Source of the DNA: Macrotis lagotis
Lineage: Eukaryota; Chordata; Mammalia; Peramelemorphia; Peramelidae
Assembly (NCBI RefSeq): GCF_037893015.1
Contig: NC_133666.1
Span: 1,145,467-1,209,466, forward strand
DNA length: 64,000 nucleotides
Direction of reading: 5' to 3'
In this document: piece by piece, positions 35,190 through 46,400 of the stretch
How positions within the stretch are numbered: the first letter of the stretch is position 1
Layout: the number at the start of each line of letters is the position of its first letter
Translations under genes and position numbers: made by a program
Notes under the pieces: generated by a model
What the model saw: only the letters and a program-made list of their open reading frames with translations
Databases searched by the model: none
Told to the model about the DNA's origin: nothing

Positions 35190-35620
35190 GTCCAAGATGT
35201 CCATTAGGCAGCTGAAAATACAAGAGAGGAGGTTAGCAAAGTGGTTAGAGCTGGATAAGTAGAGATGAGAATTGAATCCATGGGAGTTGGTGAGATCACC
35301 AAATGAAGTCTCATAGCAGGAAGAGAGAAAAGGGTACAAAATAGAGTGAGTGTGATCTGGATGAAGATCCAGAAAAGGAGACTGAGAAAGAGCAGCCAGA
35401 AAGATAAGAGAACCAGGAGGGAGAGTAGAATCATGAAAAACCTAGAGAAAAGAGGATAAAAGACAGGAGAGCAGAGGTACATAATATGTCTTTGGGAAGA
35501 GTGGATAGAACTTTGAAGGACAAAACTACTCAATAGCACATATTTTTGGGCAACCATGCTGGAGTTGGAGTCAGGAAGGTCTGAGTTCAAATGTGACCAC
35601 AGACTCTTCTTAATTAATGG
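35190..35620 (-). mobile_element. L2-like LINE, antisense, right part
   Basis: Continues the L2 ORF2 antisense reading: 'gaattgaatccatgggagtt', 'gatctggatgaagatccaga', 'aaggagactgagaaagagca'. These phrases parallel those at 5640-5950 of the first L2 copy. Confidence 0.65.
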
Positions 35621-35621
35621 C

Positions 35622-35735
35622 TGCATGTATACCGTGGAAACAATATAAAGTCTGGCAAATTGCCTTCTGGGGGGGGGGGAGGGAAATAAGATGGGGAGGG
35701 AAATTGTAAAAGTGAAAGTAAATAAAATCTTAATT
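35622..35735 (+). mobile_element. LINE-1 3'-UTR stub
   Basis: About 110 bp: 'gcatgtataccgtggaaaca', the G-rich tract, 'ggaaattgtaaaagtgaaag', 'taaataaaatcttaat'. Only the very end of an L1 is present, a severe 5' truncation. Confidence 0.85.
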
Positions 35736-35847
35736 AAGACTGCTTCAATTTTTCAACCATAAAATGGAAAAGATCATGTGTAGGCTCGGACTTATCGTGT
35801 GGATAGAAAACATTTCCCTCCAACTTTTCTGTCATTGAAAGTCCTCT

Positions 35848-36005
35848 TTAGGGGGCAGCTTGGTGGCACAGAGGATAGAGCATGAACCCTGGAATCAAGA
35901 AGACCTGAGTTCATATCCAATCTCAGACACTTGATGCTTGCTAGGCTCTGTAAATTTGGGCAAGTCACTTAACCCCACAGCATTGCAAAAACAAAACAAA
36001 AAAAA
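35848..36005 (+). mobile_element. tRNA-derived SINE, diverged
   Basis: The head 'gggcagcttggtggcacaga' and 'gagttcatatccaatctcag' are followed by 'gggcaagtcacttaacccca' and an (AAAC)-rich tail. It is more diverged than most copies here. Confidence 0.85.
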
Positions 36006-36164
36006 AGCCTTTTCCCTTTTCACAGAGTCCAGATGCAGCATAGCCAATAAAGTCTTGCCCTTGTCTACAGGACTGTCTCAATTGCTGGGTAATCACAACT
36101 GGGCGGGGGCAACAAGTTCCTCCTGAGATCCAGCTACTTGTATATTCTACAACCAACTAATTGC

Positions 36165-36475
36165 TGGAAGAGCAGCTACATGGCATAGTGTATAGAGCTC
36201 TGGCCTTGGAGTCAGGGGGATGGGAGTTTGAACCCAGCCTCAGACACTGACTAGCTGTGTGACCTTGGGCAAGTCACTTCACCTTGATGGCCTTGAATCC
36301 TGGACCATCTCCAGGCATCCTGATCCATATCTGGCCAACCAGATCCAGATGGCTCCAGAGGAGCAAGTGAGACTGGTGACTTAGCACAGCCTCCCCTCAC
36401 TCCAATCCAGTTCACGTGTTTGTCATGGCATCACCTCCCTAATGTCATGGTCTTCTTTGAAACTGAAGGACCAAA
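36165..36475 (+). mobile_element. Long tRNA-derived SINE
   Basis: Sense copy of the long family: head 'gcatagtgtatagagctctg', 'gagtttgaacccagcctcag', then 'ccagatccagatggctccag', 'gtgtttgtcatggcatcacc' and tail 'ttgaaactgaaggaccaaaa'. About 310 bp. Confidence 0.85.
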
Positions 36476-36884
36476 AACCCCATTACTAATTGCTGGACCT
36501 TTTAGTCTTTCCAAGTTCACATAATATGCACCTTGGCTGTTCTGCCTCAGGCTATTCAGTCCCCTAAGATCAGGAAAGAAACTACAACAAAGGAATAGTT
36601 AATGTGTATTCAGGGACACTGGATGGCCAGGAAGGGAAAGGAGCAGAAGGTGTGTGCAAAAGGAACTAGAGTAAACCACAGGAGTTAGGAAAGTCAGCAT
36701 TCTCAAGTCTTTTGTAGGCAGATTCATTGTTTCAGCAACCAATTAGAAGCTTTTCATCTCACTTTAGGAAGCCCATAAGAAAGAATTCATTGAAGTGATG
36801 TGAAGGGCCCCTTCTAAATTAGCCATGAAGAGTGGGGAGCAGGGAGGTCTTATTGCACATTCTCTAAAAACTGTTCTCACTTAT

Positions 36885-37155
36885 TGCTGATATTTGTCTC
36901 CAAAGAAGACCACACATCCAGGAGATGATGCCACGAAGAGCACATAATTTAGATTTGAATGAAAGGGGGCTGGACTAAAGCACCGGCCTCATGTTCCCCT
37001 TCAGAGCCATGTAGGTCCAGTGGCCAGATATTGGGAGACAACGGGGTTAAGTGATTTGTCCATGGTCACACAACTAGTAAATATCAAGAGTCTGAGGTCG
37101 GATTTGAACTTAGGTCCTCCTGATTCCAGGGCCAACACTCTATCCACTTGCAGCA
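36885..37155 (-). mobile_element. Long tRNA-derived SINE
   Basis: Antisense copy: 'tttgtctccaaagaagacca', 'ccatgtaggtccagtggcca', 'gtcggatttgaacttaggtc', ending near 'actctatccact'. It is more decayed than the copy at 36,165. Confidence 0.8.
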
Positions 37156-37299
37156 TTGGTTAACTTTCACTGATTACACTTGTAAGAAAAACAAGGATGG
37201 CAAATATAAAGGACACTCTGCCCTTTGAGGTCACCTTAACTTTGAAACTGTATAATCAGAATAGGTAGACCAGTCACATAAAGACACTGAAGACTACTG

Positions 37300-37402
37300 G
37301 ACAGTCCCACTTCTGCACCAGTAGAGTGTAACTCACACTGAGGTGGCACTGGGTGGACCGGTCTTTGTTCCTATTGGAGGAGAGGGTGGTGCTACCAAAG
37401 TA
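37300..37402 (-). repeat. Inverted relative of the 34.1-35.2-kb insertion
   Basis: The reverse complement reads 'ctttggtagcaccaccctct' and 'aacaaagaccggtccaccca', matching about 34,790-34,880. This shows that the unclassified insertion is a dispersed repeat and not unique DNA. Confidence 0.7.
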
Positions 37403-38200
37403 TGTGCTAGTTGTTACCTCATAGTTGTTTTAATTTGCATTTCTCTAATCAGTAATGATTTGGAGTGTTTTTTCATATGATTATATCTAGCTTTAATTTC
37501 TTCATTTGAAAATTATCTATTCATATCCTTTGACTGTTTATCAACTGGGGAATGACTTGTAACTTTATAAATTCGATTCAATTCTCTAAATATTTTAGAA
37601 ATGAGACCTTTATCAGAACTCCTAGTTGTGCAGATTGTTTCCCAGTTTTCTGCTTTCCTTCTAATTTTGGCAGCATTGATTTTATTAGTGCAAAACCTTT
37701 TTTAATTTAATATAGTCAAAATCATTCATTTTGCAATTTATAATAATACTCTATTTCTTGTTTGGTCATAAATTTCTCCCCTTTCCATAGATCTGATAGA
37801 GTTTTCTTGGCCTATTAATTTTTCTACGGTGTCACCCTTTATGTCTAAATTCTGTACCCATCTTGACCTTATTTTGGTATAGGGTATGAGATGTAGGTGT
37901 ATGCCTAGTTTTTGCCATACTATTTTCCAGTTTTTCCAACAATTTGCATCAAATAATGAGTTCTTTTTGATCAAGGTATAACATGGAAACAATGTAAAGA
38001 CTATCAGACTGCCCTGTGAGGGGGAAAATTGTAAAATTCACAAAAACATAAAAAATAGTGAGTTTTTATCCCAGAAGCTGATGTCTTCAGGTTTATCGAA
38101 CAGTAGATTACTGTAATCATTTACTACTGTCTCAATAATTTTATTAAAGATTCAAGTTCCAACATATTAGAAAACAATCTCTGTTGAGTAAGGATTTCAC
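37403..38200 (-). mobile_element. Antisense LINE-1 ORF2 fragment, split by a nested stub
   Basis: Antisense L1 text from 'tttaatttgcatttctctaa' through 'tgcaaaaccttttttaattt' and 'taatttttctacggtgtcac'. It is interrupted at about 37,967-38,055 by a sense L1 3' stub and continues with 'gagtttttatcccagaagct'. From 38,200 to 38,310 nothing is recognised. Confidence 0.8.
37967..38055 (+). mobile_element. LINE-1 3'-UTR stub nested in antisense L1
   Basis: About 90 bp: 'tgatcaaggtataacatgga', 'aacaatgtaaagactatcag', 'gggggaaaattgtaaaattc', A-rich end. Antisense L1 text lies on both sides, so this is a tiny 5'-truncated insertion in opposite orientation. Confidence 0.8.
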
Positions 38201-38309
38201 CAACAGGCAAGGAGTTTTTTTTTTGTTTTTGCTAAAAACCCATAAAATCACCGTCCTGTCTCATGCCAGTCTCTGGCACTGATCTCTTCCTTCCAGTAGA
38301 TCTGTTAAA

Positions 38310-38655
38310 ACGGATAATTTTGATTACATGAAATGAAAATGGTATTACACAAACAAAACCACCAAATGTAACCAAAATTAGAAGAAAAGTGGGGAACTGG
38401 GGTAAATTGTTAGAACAAGTTTGTCTGATAAAGGTCTTGTTTCTCTAATATATAGAGAACTGAGCCAAATTTATAAAAATAAGAACCATGAGAAATGGTT
38501 AAAACATATGAATAGACAGCTTTTAGAAGATGAAATCAAAGCTCTTGATCACATATGAAAAAAAATGTTCTAAATCATTAAGAATTAAAGAAATCCAGAT
38601 TAAAACAACTCCAAGTTATCACCTCATACCTATCAGACTGGCTAACGTGAGAGAA
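38310..38655 (+). mobile_element. Old LINE-1 ORF2 fragment, left part
   Basis: Sense text 'ggataattttgattacatga' through 'tatcacctcatacctatcag'. It stops where a younger L1 end begins and resumes after it at about 39,172. Confidence 0.75.
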
Positions 38656-39171
38656 AAGCAAAATGGCAATACCCTGAAGAGATGATGTAAAAGGGTAAAA
38701 ACATCACTTGTACAAAAATATTCATAGCAGCCCTGTTTGTGGTGGCAAAGAACTGGAAATCAAGTAAATGTCCTTCAATTGGGGAATGGCTTAGCAAACT
38801 AGGTCTATGTGTGTCATGGAACACTATTGTTCTATTAGAAACAAAGAGGGACAGGATTTCAGGGAAGCCTGGAGGGATTTGCATGAACTGATGCTGAGTG
38901 AGATGAGCAGAACCAGAAAAACACTGTACACCCTAACAATAACATGGGGATGATGATCAACCTTGATGGACTTGCTCATTCCATCAGTGCAACAATCAGA
39001 GACAATTTGGGGGCTGTTTGATTCTCTGTCATGACATTTGACTTATATCAATGCATACCATGAAAACATTGTAAAGAAGAACAGACTGCCTTTTGGGGGG
39101 GGGGGAGCAAGATTAGGGGAAAAATTTTTAAATTCCAAATAAATAAAATATTTTTAAAAGTTAAAAAAAGA
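38656..39171 (+). mobile_element. Younger 5'-truncated LINE-1 end inside older LINE-1
   Basis: Starts 'caataccctgaagagatgat', contains 'atttgcatgaactgatgctg' and the 3' UTR with G tract, and ends 'aataaaatatttttaaaa'. Its similarity to the 22.3-kb subfamily is high, whereas the flanks are old L1. Confidence 0.85.
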
Positions 39172-39660
39172 AAAATGATAAATGCTGGAAGGGATATTGA
39201 AAAAAAGTATACTAATGCAGTATGAGTGGAGTTATGAACTGGTCTGGAAAGCAATTTGGAATCCTGCCCATCAAAGTGTATCAATAAGTATATTTCTAGT
39301 TGCTCTTTTTGCAGGGGCAAAGAAAGGTAGCAATTAGGGGGATGCCTATCAAAGGGGGAATGGCTGAACAAATTGTAAAATATGATTGTAATGGGTTTAC
39401 TATTATATTGTAAGAAATGATGTGGGGAGTGGTTTCATAAAAACTTTGGAAGACTTACATGAGCTGATGAAAAGTGTAATGAGGAGATCTAGCTCATTGG
39501 ATACAGTCACAGTAATGTGAGTGATACCATGAGTGAATTTAATCCTAAAGGCCTGGAGGAAAAGTGATAGCCACCTCCAGAGAGAAAATTCATGGATTTT
39601 GGGTGCAGATTGAAGCAGTTTTTTCTTTATTTTTCTTGCTTATTTTGTTTTGAATAACAT
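39172..39660 (+). mobile_element. Old LINE-1 ORF2 fragment, right part
   Basis: Resumes with 'aatgctggaagggatattga' and continues to 'gcagttttttctttattttt'. It shows older divergence than the nested copy. Confidence 0.7.
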
Positions 39661-39679
39661 GGTTATTAGGAGGACAAGG

Positions 39680-40865
39680 AATAGTGTTCCCTGTCAGAAT
39701 TATGGAAAGAGGGACAGTTTATGAGCAAAGAAGAGATAGAGAACATTATAAAAAACAAACTGGACAATTTAATTCAAAAGATTTTGCGTCAACCAAACCA
39801 CTGCAACCAAGATGAAAAGGAATGGAATAACTTATGGAAACAATTTTTCCAACTAGTGTTGCTAAAATGGAGAACTGAATCAAATTTAGAAAAAAAACCA
39901 AACCTAAGTCATTCTCCAATTGATAAATGGTCAAAGGATATGGAAAGGCAATTCTCAGATAAAGAATTCAAAGTTATCTATTTTTAAAAATTGTTCTAAA
40001 TCATTATTGATTAGAGAAATGCAAATTAAAACATCTGTGAGGTATCATGTCACATTATGACTTGAAAAGAAAATGATCCATGTTGGACTGTGGGAAAACT
40101 GGGAGAACTCATGCATTGTTGGTGGAAGTCTGAACTGAGCCAACTTTTCTGGAGAGCAATTTGGAACCATTCGCAAAGGACAGTAAAAACGTGCATCGGC
40201 TTTGATCCAGTCATGCTACTATTGGGTCTGTATCCTGAAGAGATCAAGAAAAAGGGTAAAAATCCCACAGGTACAGAAATGCTCATAGCAGCTCTGATTG
40301 TAATGGCGAAGAATTGCACATTGAGGGGATGCCTATGCATTGGGGAACGGCTGAACAAATTGTAGCATATGGATGTGATGGAAATAAGAAATCAGGAGGG
40401 TTGGGATTTACGAGAAGCCTGGAAAGACTTATATGAATTGATGTGGAGTGAAGTGAGTGGAACTACATCACAGTACAAGGATCACCCTTGATGCCCTGGT
40501 TCATTTCAGCAGTGCACTAAACAGGGACAAGTTTAAAAGACTTGTGATGACCCATACGGTCCATGAGCAGAGGAGAAAGTGTGGAGTTTCAATGAAGACC
40601 AAAGTTTACTATCGTCCTATTTTGAAAGTTGTCTTTTCTATGATGTCAGTTTTTTCTTCTGTTTGGATTTGATTCTTCTCTCCGAGCATGATCAATATGA
40701 ATCGTTGTTTAGCAGAGTTATGAATATAGAGCCCCTATCGGAATGCTTTGTGATTGGGGCAAGGGGAGAAGAGAAAAATGTACAACTGAAAACTTTGTAT
40801 AAAATAAATGACTGGTATAAATGACTGTTGCATGTCATCAGAAAAACATATGTTTTTTAAAAAAG
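39680..40865 (+). mobile_element. Old LINE-1 ORF2 C-terminal part and 3' end
   Basis: Sense readings 'LLLGLYPEEIKKKGKNPTGT' and 'MAKNCTLRGCLCIGERLNKL' at about 40,208-40,360 mark the ORF2 C-terminus. The 3' UTR ends near 40,865. It belongs to the older subfamily, like the 31.75-kb copy (YPEEIK rather than YPEEMM). Confidence 0.85.
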
Positions 40866-42020
40866 TCAATCTGGCTAATACAAAAATGAGTTTTGGCTGA
40901 TTTCATTGCTAGAATGTGCTTGGCTATTCCATGGGGGGGATGAGGAGGTGGAGGAAGAGACCTCAACCTAAATTTGAAGAAACAAAAAGGAAAAAGGAAG
41001 GAAGCTGAAGTCCAGTTTATAAAAAAGAAATAAAGGCCCAGACAAGAGGAGATGAGAATACAACTTTTACTTCCTTTACAAGGTTGTGAAGAATGACTCA
41101 GACCCATAGAGGGCCCGATGGGACAGGGTGTGAATGGCAGAAAGATCTGTTAGAATCCCTCCTAAACATCTCCTCTGTCTGGGATCCTAGGTCTGCTATC
41201 CTTGAGCCTCAGTTTCTTTATTTGTAAAACAGGCCTAATCAGAGCCCTTTTCCCTCATTGCAAGGATGAGATGAAAACATTTGTTAGATGTTTTGCACAC
41301 TTTAAAACCTAGGAACTTGAGTTATTCCTTTGTTTGGGGGGTTTTTGTGCTGTGGCCTTGTCAAATGGTGGGCAGGGGGAGCTTAGCGTCCATGCTAAGT
41401 CCCTCCCTCTCCCTGCTTTTGTGCCTAGCACCTGTGTCTGTTTCATTTTCAAAAGGCTTTGTTTGGGGTGAAAGCCTGGTATGTACGGGGACCTGGGGAT
41501 GTGGCTCTATGCCTTGGTTCGTGCCCTGACCTCACAAACACAGGAAATCTGAGTCACCTTGGCAAGCAAGACTGACATGCCATCCTGTCATAATGCCAGG
41601 GGAAATACCCTGCCTTCTCTTGGGCCTCGCCCTCCCCAACCACACCTTTTCTTCTGGGGTTTTCCTGGGGGCTGGCAGAGTAGGAGAAGGGGGATCCTTG
41701 GGAGACTAAACAGCTGTTCCTAGAGGAGGAAGGCATTTTTATGCCCACCTCCACAGATCGCCTTGGGCACCTCAGATGGACCAATCTACAGGAAGGAAGG
41801 AGGAAAATGGGGGGGGGGGGGCTGTAGAGATCTGGAATGGAGGGAGGAGGAACATTGAGAAGAACATGAATTGGCAAGTCAGGGTCCACAGTGGGGTTCT
41901 CCCAGGATCTCCTTCCTCTTTATTTCTCTTTCTTTCCTTCCTCCCTTTCCTGGCTCCCATGAAGATGTCCAGGGAGCCCTTGGCAGCCCCCTATTATTGG
42001 CTCTAACAGTGGTTTCCGCT
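40866..42020. other. Transition zone, no gene seen (MIR at about 41,205-41,310)
   Basis: Mostly unique sequence in which repeat density falls and GC content rises. A sense MIR fragment is visible ('gagcctcagtttctttattt', 'gtaaaacaggcctaatcaga'). Open frames here carry no recognisable domain. A run of G at 41,810-41,820 is the only other mark. Confidence 0.6.
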
Positions 42021-42029
42021 TTGGCTCTG

Positions 42030-43140
42030 CTTGGGAGCAGGCCTCGGTCCTGCTAGTCGGCTGGGGCTTAAGTGCAAGGACGTGCCCCTTGCCATGTGGG
42101 GAGGGGCCCCAGACGGGGAGACCCCCAAGGAGCAACCCACCTTAAGGAGCCGGTCCCCACCCTGCCCCAGGCGTGCCTCGTACGCGGCCAGTGAGGGCAG
42201 GAATGACGAGCTGGGCGAGGGAGAGGGCGGCCCGTCCCAGCCATGACCAGAGGCGGCGCTCTGACCTCCCGTCCCTGAGCTCCGGCGGCGGGATCGCGGC
42301 GCCCCGGCTCTTTCCCTCTGCTCCCTGTCGGTCCCCACCCACCTTTCCCCCTCGAGACCTCTGTCGCTAGCATTTATCGCCGCGTCTGAGTCTCTCCTTG
42401 CCCTGACTTTGGCGTTGGTCTTACTGCCTTCCGTGTGACCTTGGGTGAGTCCCTTAACTTTTGCGGGCCTCAGTCCCCCCCCCCCTCTGTAAAACGAGGC
42501 CCTTCCGGGCCTCCGGGGAGGGGAGTTTGGCCGCTATCACGTCTGCCCGAAGCCAGGGCCGGCGGGGGGCACCCCCTCCCAGCTGGGCCCCGTTTTGGGT
42601 GCCCCGAGAACCCTGGACGCCTCGCGGCATCCCCCTGTATCCCCCAGCCCCCCAGCCCCAAAGGCCGCCTGGAGAGCTCGCGGGGAGGGAGCTGACGTCA
42701 CCCGACGGCATCCGGAGCCTGGCAACTGCCGCAAAACCGAGCTCCGATTGGCTGCGAAACGAGCGCGAGGTGCCCATTGGGCCAAGGGACGACGGCCAAT
42801 GGCCTCGGAGCCCAGCCGCCGAACGATTGGCTGAGAGCGTGGGGGGGGGGGGGCGGCCCCGGGCTGAGGGACGGGCGCAGCCCCTGCCCCCCACCCCTCC
42901 CAGCGGCTCTCCCCTATCGGCCAGGTTCGTGGTTAGGCCCCGGGCCAGGCTGGCGGTGCCGCCCTGGCCCCTACCCCTCGTGGGCCGCCACCCAAAACCG
43001 CAGGGCGGGGGAGTGCGAAGAGCCACGTGGTGGGGGTGAGGCCTTCCAGGGGGGGCCAGGCTGGGCCACCTCCCTCCAAGTGGCCCAGGGCGAGTCACTT
43101 CGCCTCTGGCTGCCAACAGCACCTCTGTCCCGCAGTTAGC
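42030..43140. promoter_or_regulatory. CpG island with CRE and CCAAT-box cluster
   Basis: CpG-rich, GC-rich stretch in sharp contrast with the DNA to its left. It contains a perfect palindromic CRE, TGACGTCA, at 42,693-42,700, and four CCAAT boxes: inverted (ATTGG) at 42,747-42,751, 42,776-42,780 and 42,826-42,830, and forward at 42,796-42,800. Such NF-Y plus CREB/ATF arrangements mark housekeeping or testis promoters and are often bidirectional. It lies about 600-700 bp upstream of the first supported exon of the unnamed plus-strand gene, so it is probably that gene's promoter. Long open frames on both strands here are GC-composition artefacts. Confidence 0.75.
42420..42512 (+). mobile_element. 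MIR SINE fragment inside the CpG island
   Basis: 'gtgtgaccttgggtgagtcc', 'cttaacttttgcgggcctca' and, after a C run, 'ctgtaaaacgaggccc' follow the MIR core order. It has gained CpGs and lies about 180 bp upstream of the CRE. Confidence 0.65.
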
Positions 43141-43224
43141 ACAGGCGTTTGAGAATTCGTGGCCCCAAAGCGCTCCAGACAGTCCCTGGCACATGGTCTG
43201 CACTTGTCCGCTGGCTAAGGGTCG

Positions 43225-43350
43225 GGGGTTTTCTTGGCACAGCCACCTGAGGGCTTGGCTATTTCCTTCTCTACCTCATTTTACAGATGAGGAAACCTTT
43301 AAGGGGACTCATCCAAGGTCACACAGCTGGAGGTGGAGGCTGGCTCTGAA
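43225..43350 (-). mobile_element. MIR SINE fragment
   Basis: Antisense MIR: 'cctcattttacagatgagga', 'ccaaggtcacacagctggag'. It ends about 95 bp upstream of the first supported exon of the unnamed gene. Confidence 0.75.
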
Positions 43351-43442
43351 ATCCAATCTAGCTGACACCAGGCCCCAATTCCAGCAACACAATCAGCCCC
43401 ACTTCTGCCACACAGTAGAACCCTTTGTCCTCTTTCTCCCCA

Positions 43443-46400
43443 GCCCTACCAGGTCAAGCCCGAGCTCCCGTGAAGGTGCGCTACTCAGCCAGTAGACTGA
43501 AAAAGGAGAAGAAAATGGAGGAGATGAGCAAGAAGGAAGAAGTGGCCCCCCAACAGCTCCCCAGAGCCTCAGGCACCCAGTATGGGGAGGCGAGAGCCAG
43601 GAGCTACCACCTGCCAGAGGAAGAGGAGGCTCTGAGCATCCCTGGTTCAGCTGAGGAGGACGAGGAAACAGAGGCCATCCAGGCCATGGCCCTAGGGCTG
43701 GAACTCCAGTGCAGGCTTCAGCGCCACCTGGACCAGCTGCAGGCCAAAGCCAAGGCCAAGGCCCAGATTAAGGCCCAGGTCCCCAACCTGAGGGCCCAGC
43801 CCTTGCCCCACAGAGGGTGTCAAGGGGAGCCCCAAATCAAGGACCAAGACTGGGGGACTAGCCTGGGCCAAGTCTCTGAAGAGGAGTTCCAGCCAAGGGA
43901 AAAGGGGAGCTTCAAATCATTTGGGGAGCTCCTTTGGGATGCCAAATGGGGTTCTGATGAGAAGGGGGAAATCACCACTGCTGAAGCTCCTAATCTCTAC
44001 CTCAGAAATCGGGTGAGTAGTCCCAGAGCATGCTGGCCCCAGGCCCCCAGGTCCTCAGCTCCCAACTTGGGAGGCCCATGGCTCCTCAGCCCTTTCCTGG
44101 CTCTTGAGCCTATGTCTCCTCCCCAGCAGGTCCCCAAAGGAGCCACCACCCTGGGCCTGACACCTTGTAAGTCTGCCCAATGGCAGGGGGTGGGTGGGTC
44201 TTGTGCATGTGTCTGTGCATCTCTCTGTGTGTCTCTGTGTGTCTCTGTGTCCCTGCCTCCCACCCAAGCCCTGTCAAGGCTGAGTCAGTGTCGTGGAGTG
44301 TTGCCCTGGACAGTATAAACAAGTCCCCCCCCCCCCATGCCCCCCTCAGCCAAAATTTAGCTCTTTCCTTATGAGGAGAGGAATTGCAGCTGCACTGTTC
44401 CCCAGGGGCCACCAGCCGGGCCTGTTACAGCCACTCTCTCTCTGACCCCCCCCCTTGAAGCCTCTGTCTGCCCTCCCCCCACAGACACCCCCAGCCTCAG
44501 GGCCACCAGCAGCCAAAAGTTTGGAGAGACCCTGATTCCAGTTGCAGAACAACAGGAGAGGTGAGATTCTCCCCATTGCTTGCCCACCCCCCCACCCCCA
44601 CATCCCCAGGAGCCTTCCTCACTTACCCTTTCCTGCACCGCTCAACAAAAAGCCTAAGTCCTGGCTAGAAAGGATTCCCTGTTCCTAGCCTGGCTCGGCC
44701 TCTCTCAACCTGAAATCTCAAAAAAAGTCCTCAGTTTCCCCTCCAGGTCCTTCCCAGACCTCCACTTCCCCTTTTGCAAGAAGACCATCTTTGAGTTCCG
44801 TTGTAACCCGTCTTCTCACATCCCCCCACTTTTCTTCCCACTAACCCTTCTGACCAGGACCATGTGACTAGCCAATTCCCTTGCATAAAGGCTCATTTTC
44901 TCCTTCTGCTTGCTCACACCAACCTGCCTCAGTCTCCACCTTCATGCTCCAGCACATATGGCCAGCCTTGTTACCAGTTCTCTGTCTTGCCCGCCCCCCC
45001 CATCTCTGGACTCCCATGTGTCTGTGCATGTGCTTGGGTCCCTTCTCTTGAGACCTCACTTTTCTCCTCTGGCTCTGGCAAATGGAGGGGTTTGTGTATG
45101 TACCCCCCCCTCAGGTGTTGCCTGCTCTGGCCTTCCCCATCCCATCCCCCCCACAAGCAGAAGAGGGCCCTGTCTACTCCTCTCCACCCTGGAGCCTATC
45201 TGGCCCAGGGACATTGGAAGTGGAGGGCAAGAGTACTCCCAAGCTTGAGGTGAGGGGTCCTGGGTAGGGGTGGGGGGGGCAGAGAAGGTAGAGAGATCCA
45301 GGGTAAGACCCAACCCTTCAATGAAACCCTCCTCCATCCCTGCCAGCTCCAGGACCTTTGGCAGAAAAATGGTGGCCTTCCAAGAAAGGAACTCAACAGG
45401 GAACTGAGGGCACAACCCCCACCAGTCACCCCACAGGTAAGCTCATCCTCCCTCCTAGTTCAGAGATGGAAAAACTGAGGTGCAGAGCCAAGGACCAACT
45501 TCTTCCTCAGCCCAAGTCTGGAAGAGCAAGGAGGCTGGCTGTTGGTTTGGCCTCAGTCTCCCCATCCAGCTTCACACACAAGTGTGGACTAGAGAGCCCA
45601 GCCCAGCTCTGCTCCATCTGTAAGTGAAGTACCCTTTCGAAACCCATGAAGCCTCCTTCCCCTCCCTATCCCCATGAACCAAGCCCCTACACCCAAACCC
45701 AGGTGGAAACAGACCTCCAGGGGGGGGTCCAGACTCACCCCAAAGTATAGATGATATGGGCTAGCTTGGGTCAGGGAGGTAGGGCAGGCCTAGGCTAACT
45801 GATGCCTAGTTAGAACTTGGAAGATTCCCAGGAGTCTTCCCTACTATGGCCTGTACCACACCCTTCTCCACCAAACCTGGGTATAGCGGGCTGATCTGGA
45901 TAGAAATATTGTGAAATAAGGCAGAAAAGAGGAACTGAGGCTGAGTCAATCAGAGACAGAGACAAGAGAGACACAGAATGAGGCCCATTTCCTTCCCTTC
46001 ATTTCTTTGTTTTTTTTGGCTCCTTTTCCCGGGCTGGGTTCAGGGAGGGCCTGAGATGGGTCAATCATTGCTTGGAGAACAGGCAGGCAAAGGGGGAGAC
46101 CCATTCGGGCCCCTCCCTCTTACATTGAGGGGGGGCATCTGCCCCAGCTCCTCTGGACTTGCTGGGCTGGCCTTGACTGGCTTCCTGAATGTGACCAAGG
46201 CCAAAGTGCCCCCACCCAACCAAGTCTGAGCCACTGAGCTAGAAGGAATTGGGGGGGGGGGGGGGTTGCATAGTTCACTAGAGAAAAAGGGGGAGGGGGA
46301 GTGAGAGAGGGGAAGGGGCCAATGGAGAAGACATCCCAGCCTTTTGGCATCACAGGCTCCCTGGGGTGCCAGGAACTGGGGCTTGGGCCTAGGAGGGGGA

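Noticed and set aside
42454-43203. Minus-strand open frame of 249 codons in the CpG island
   Set aside because: Pro/Gly/Arg-rich, no domain, many overlapping open frames on both strands. CpG-island artefact. Not emerin.
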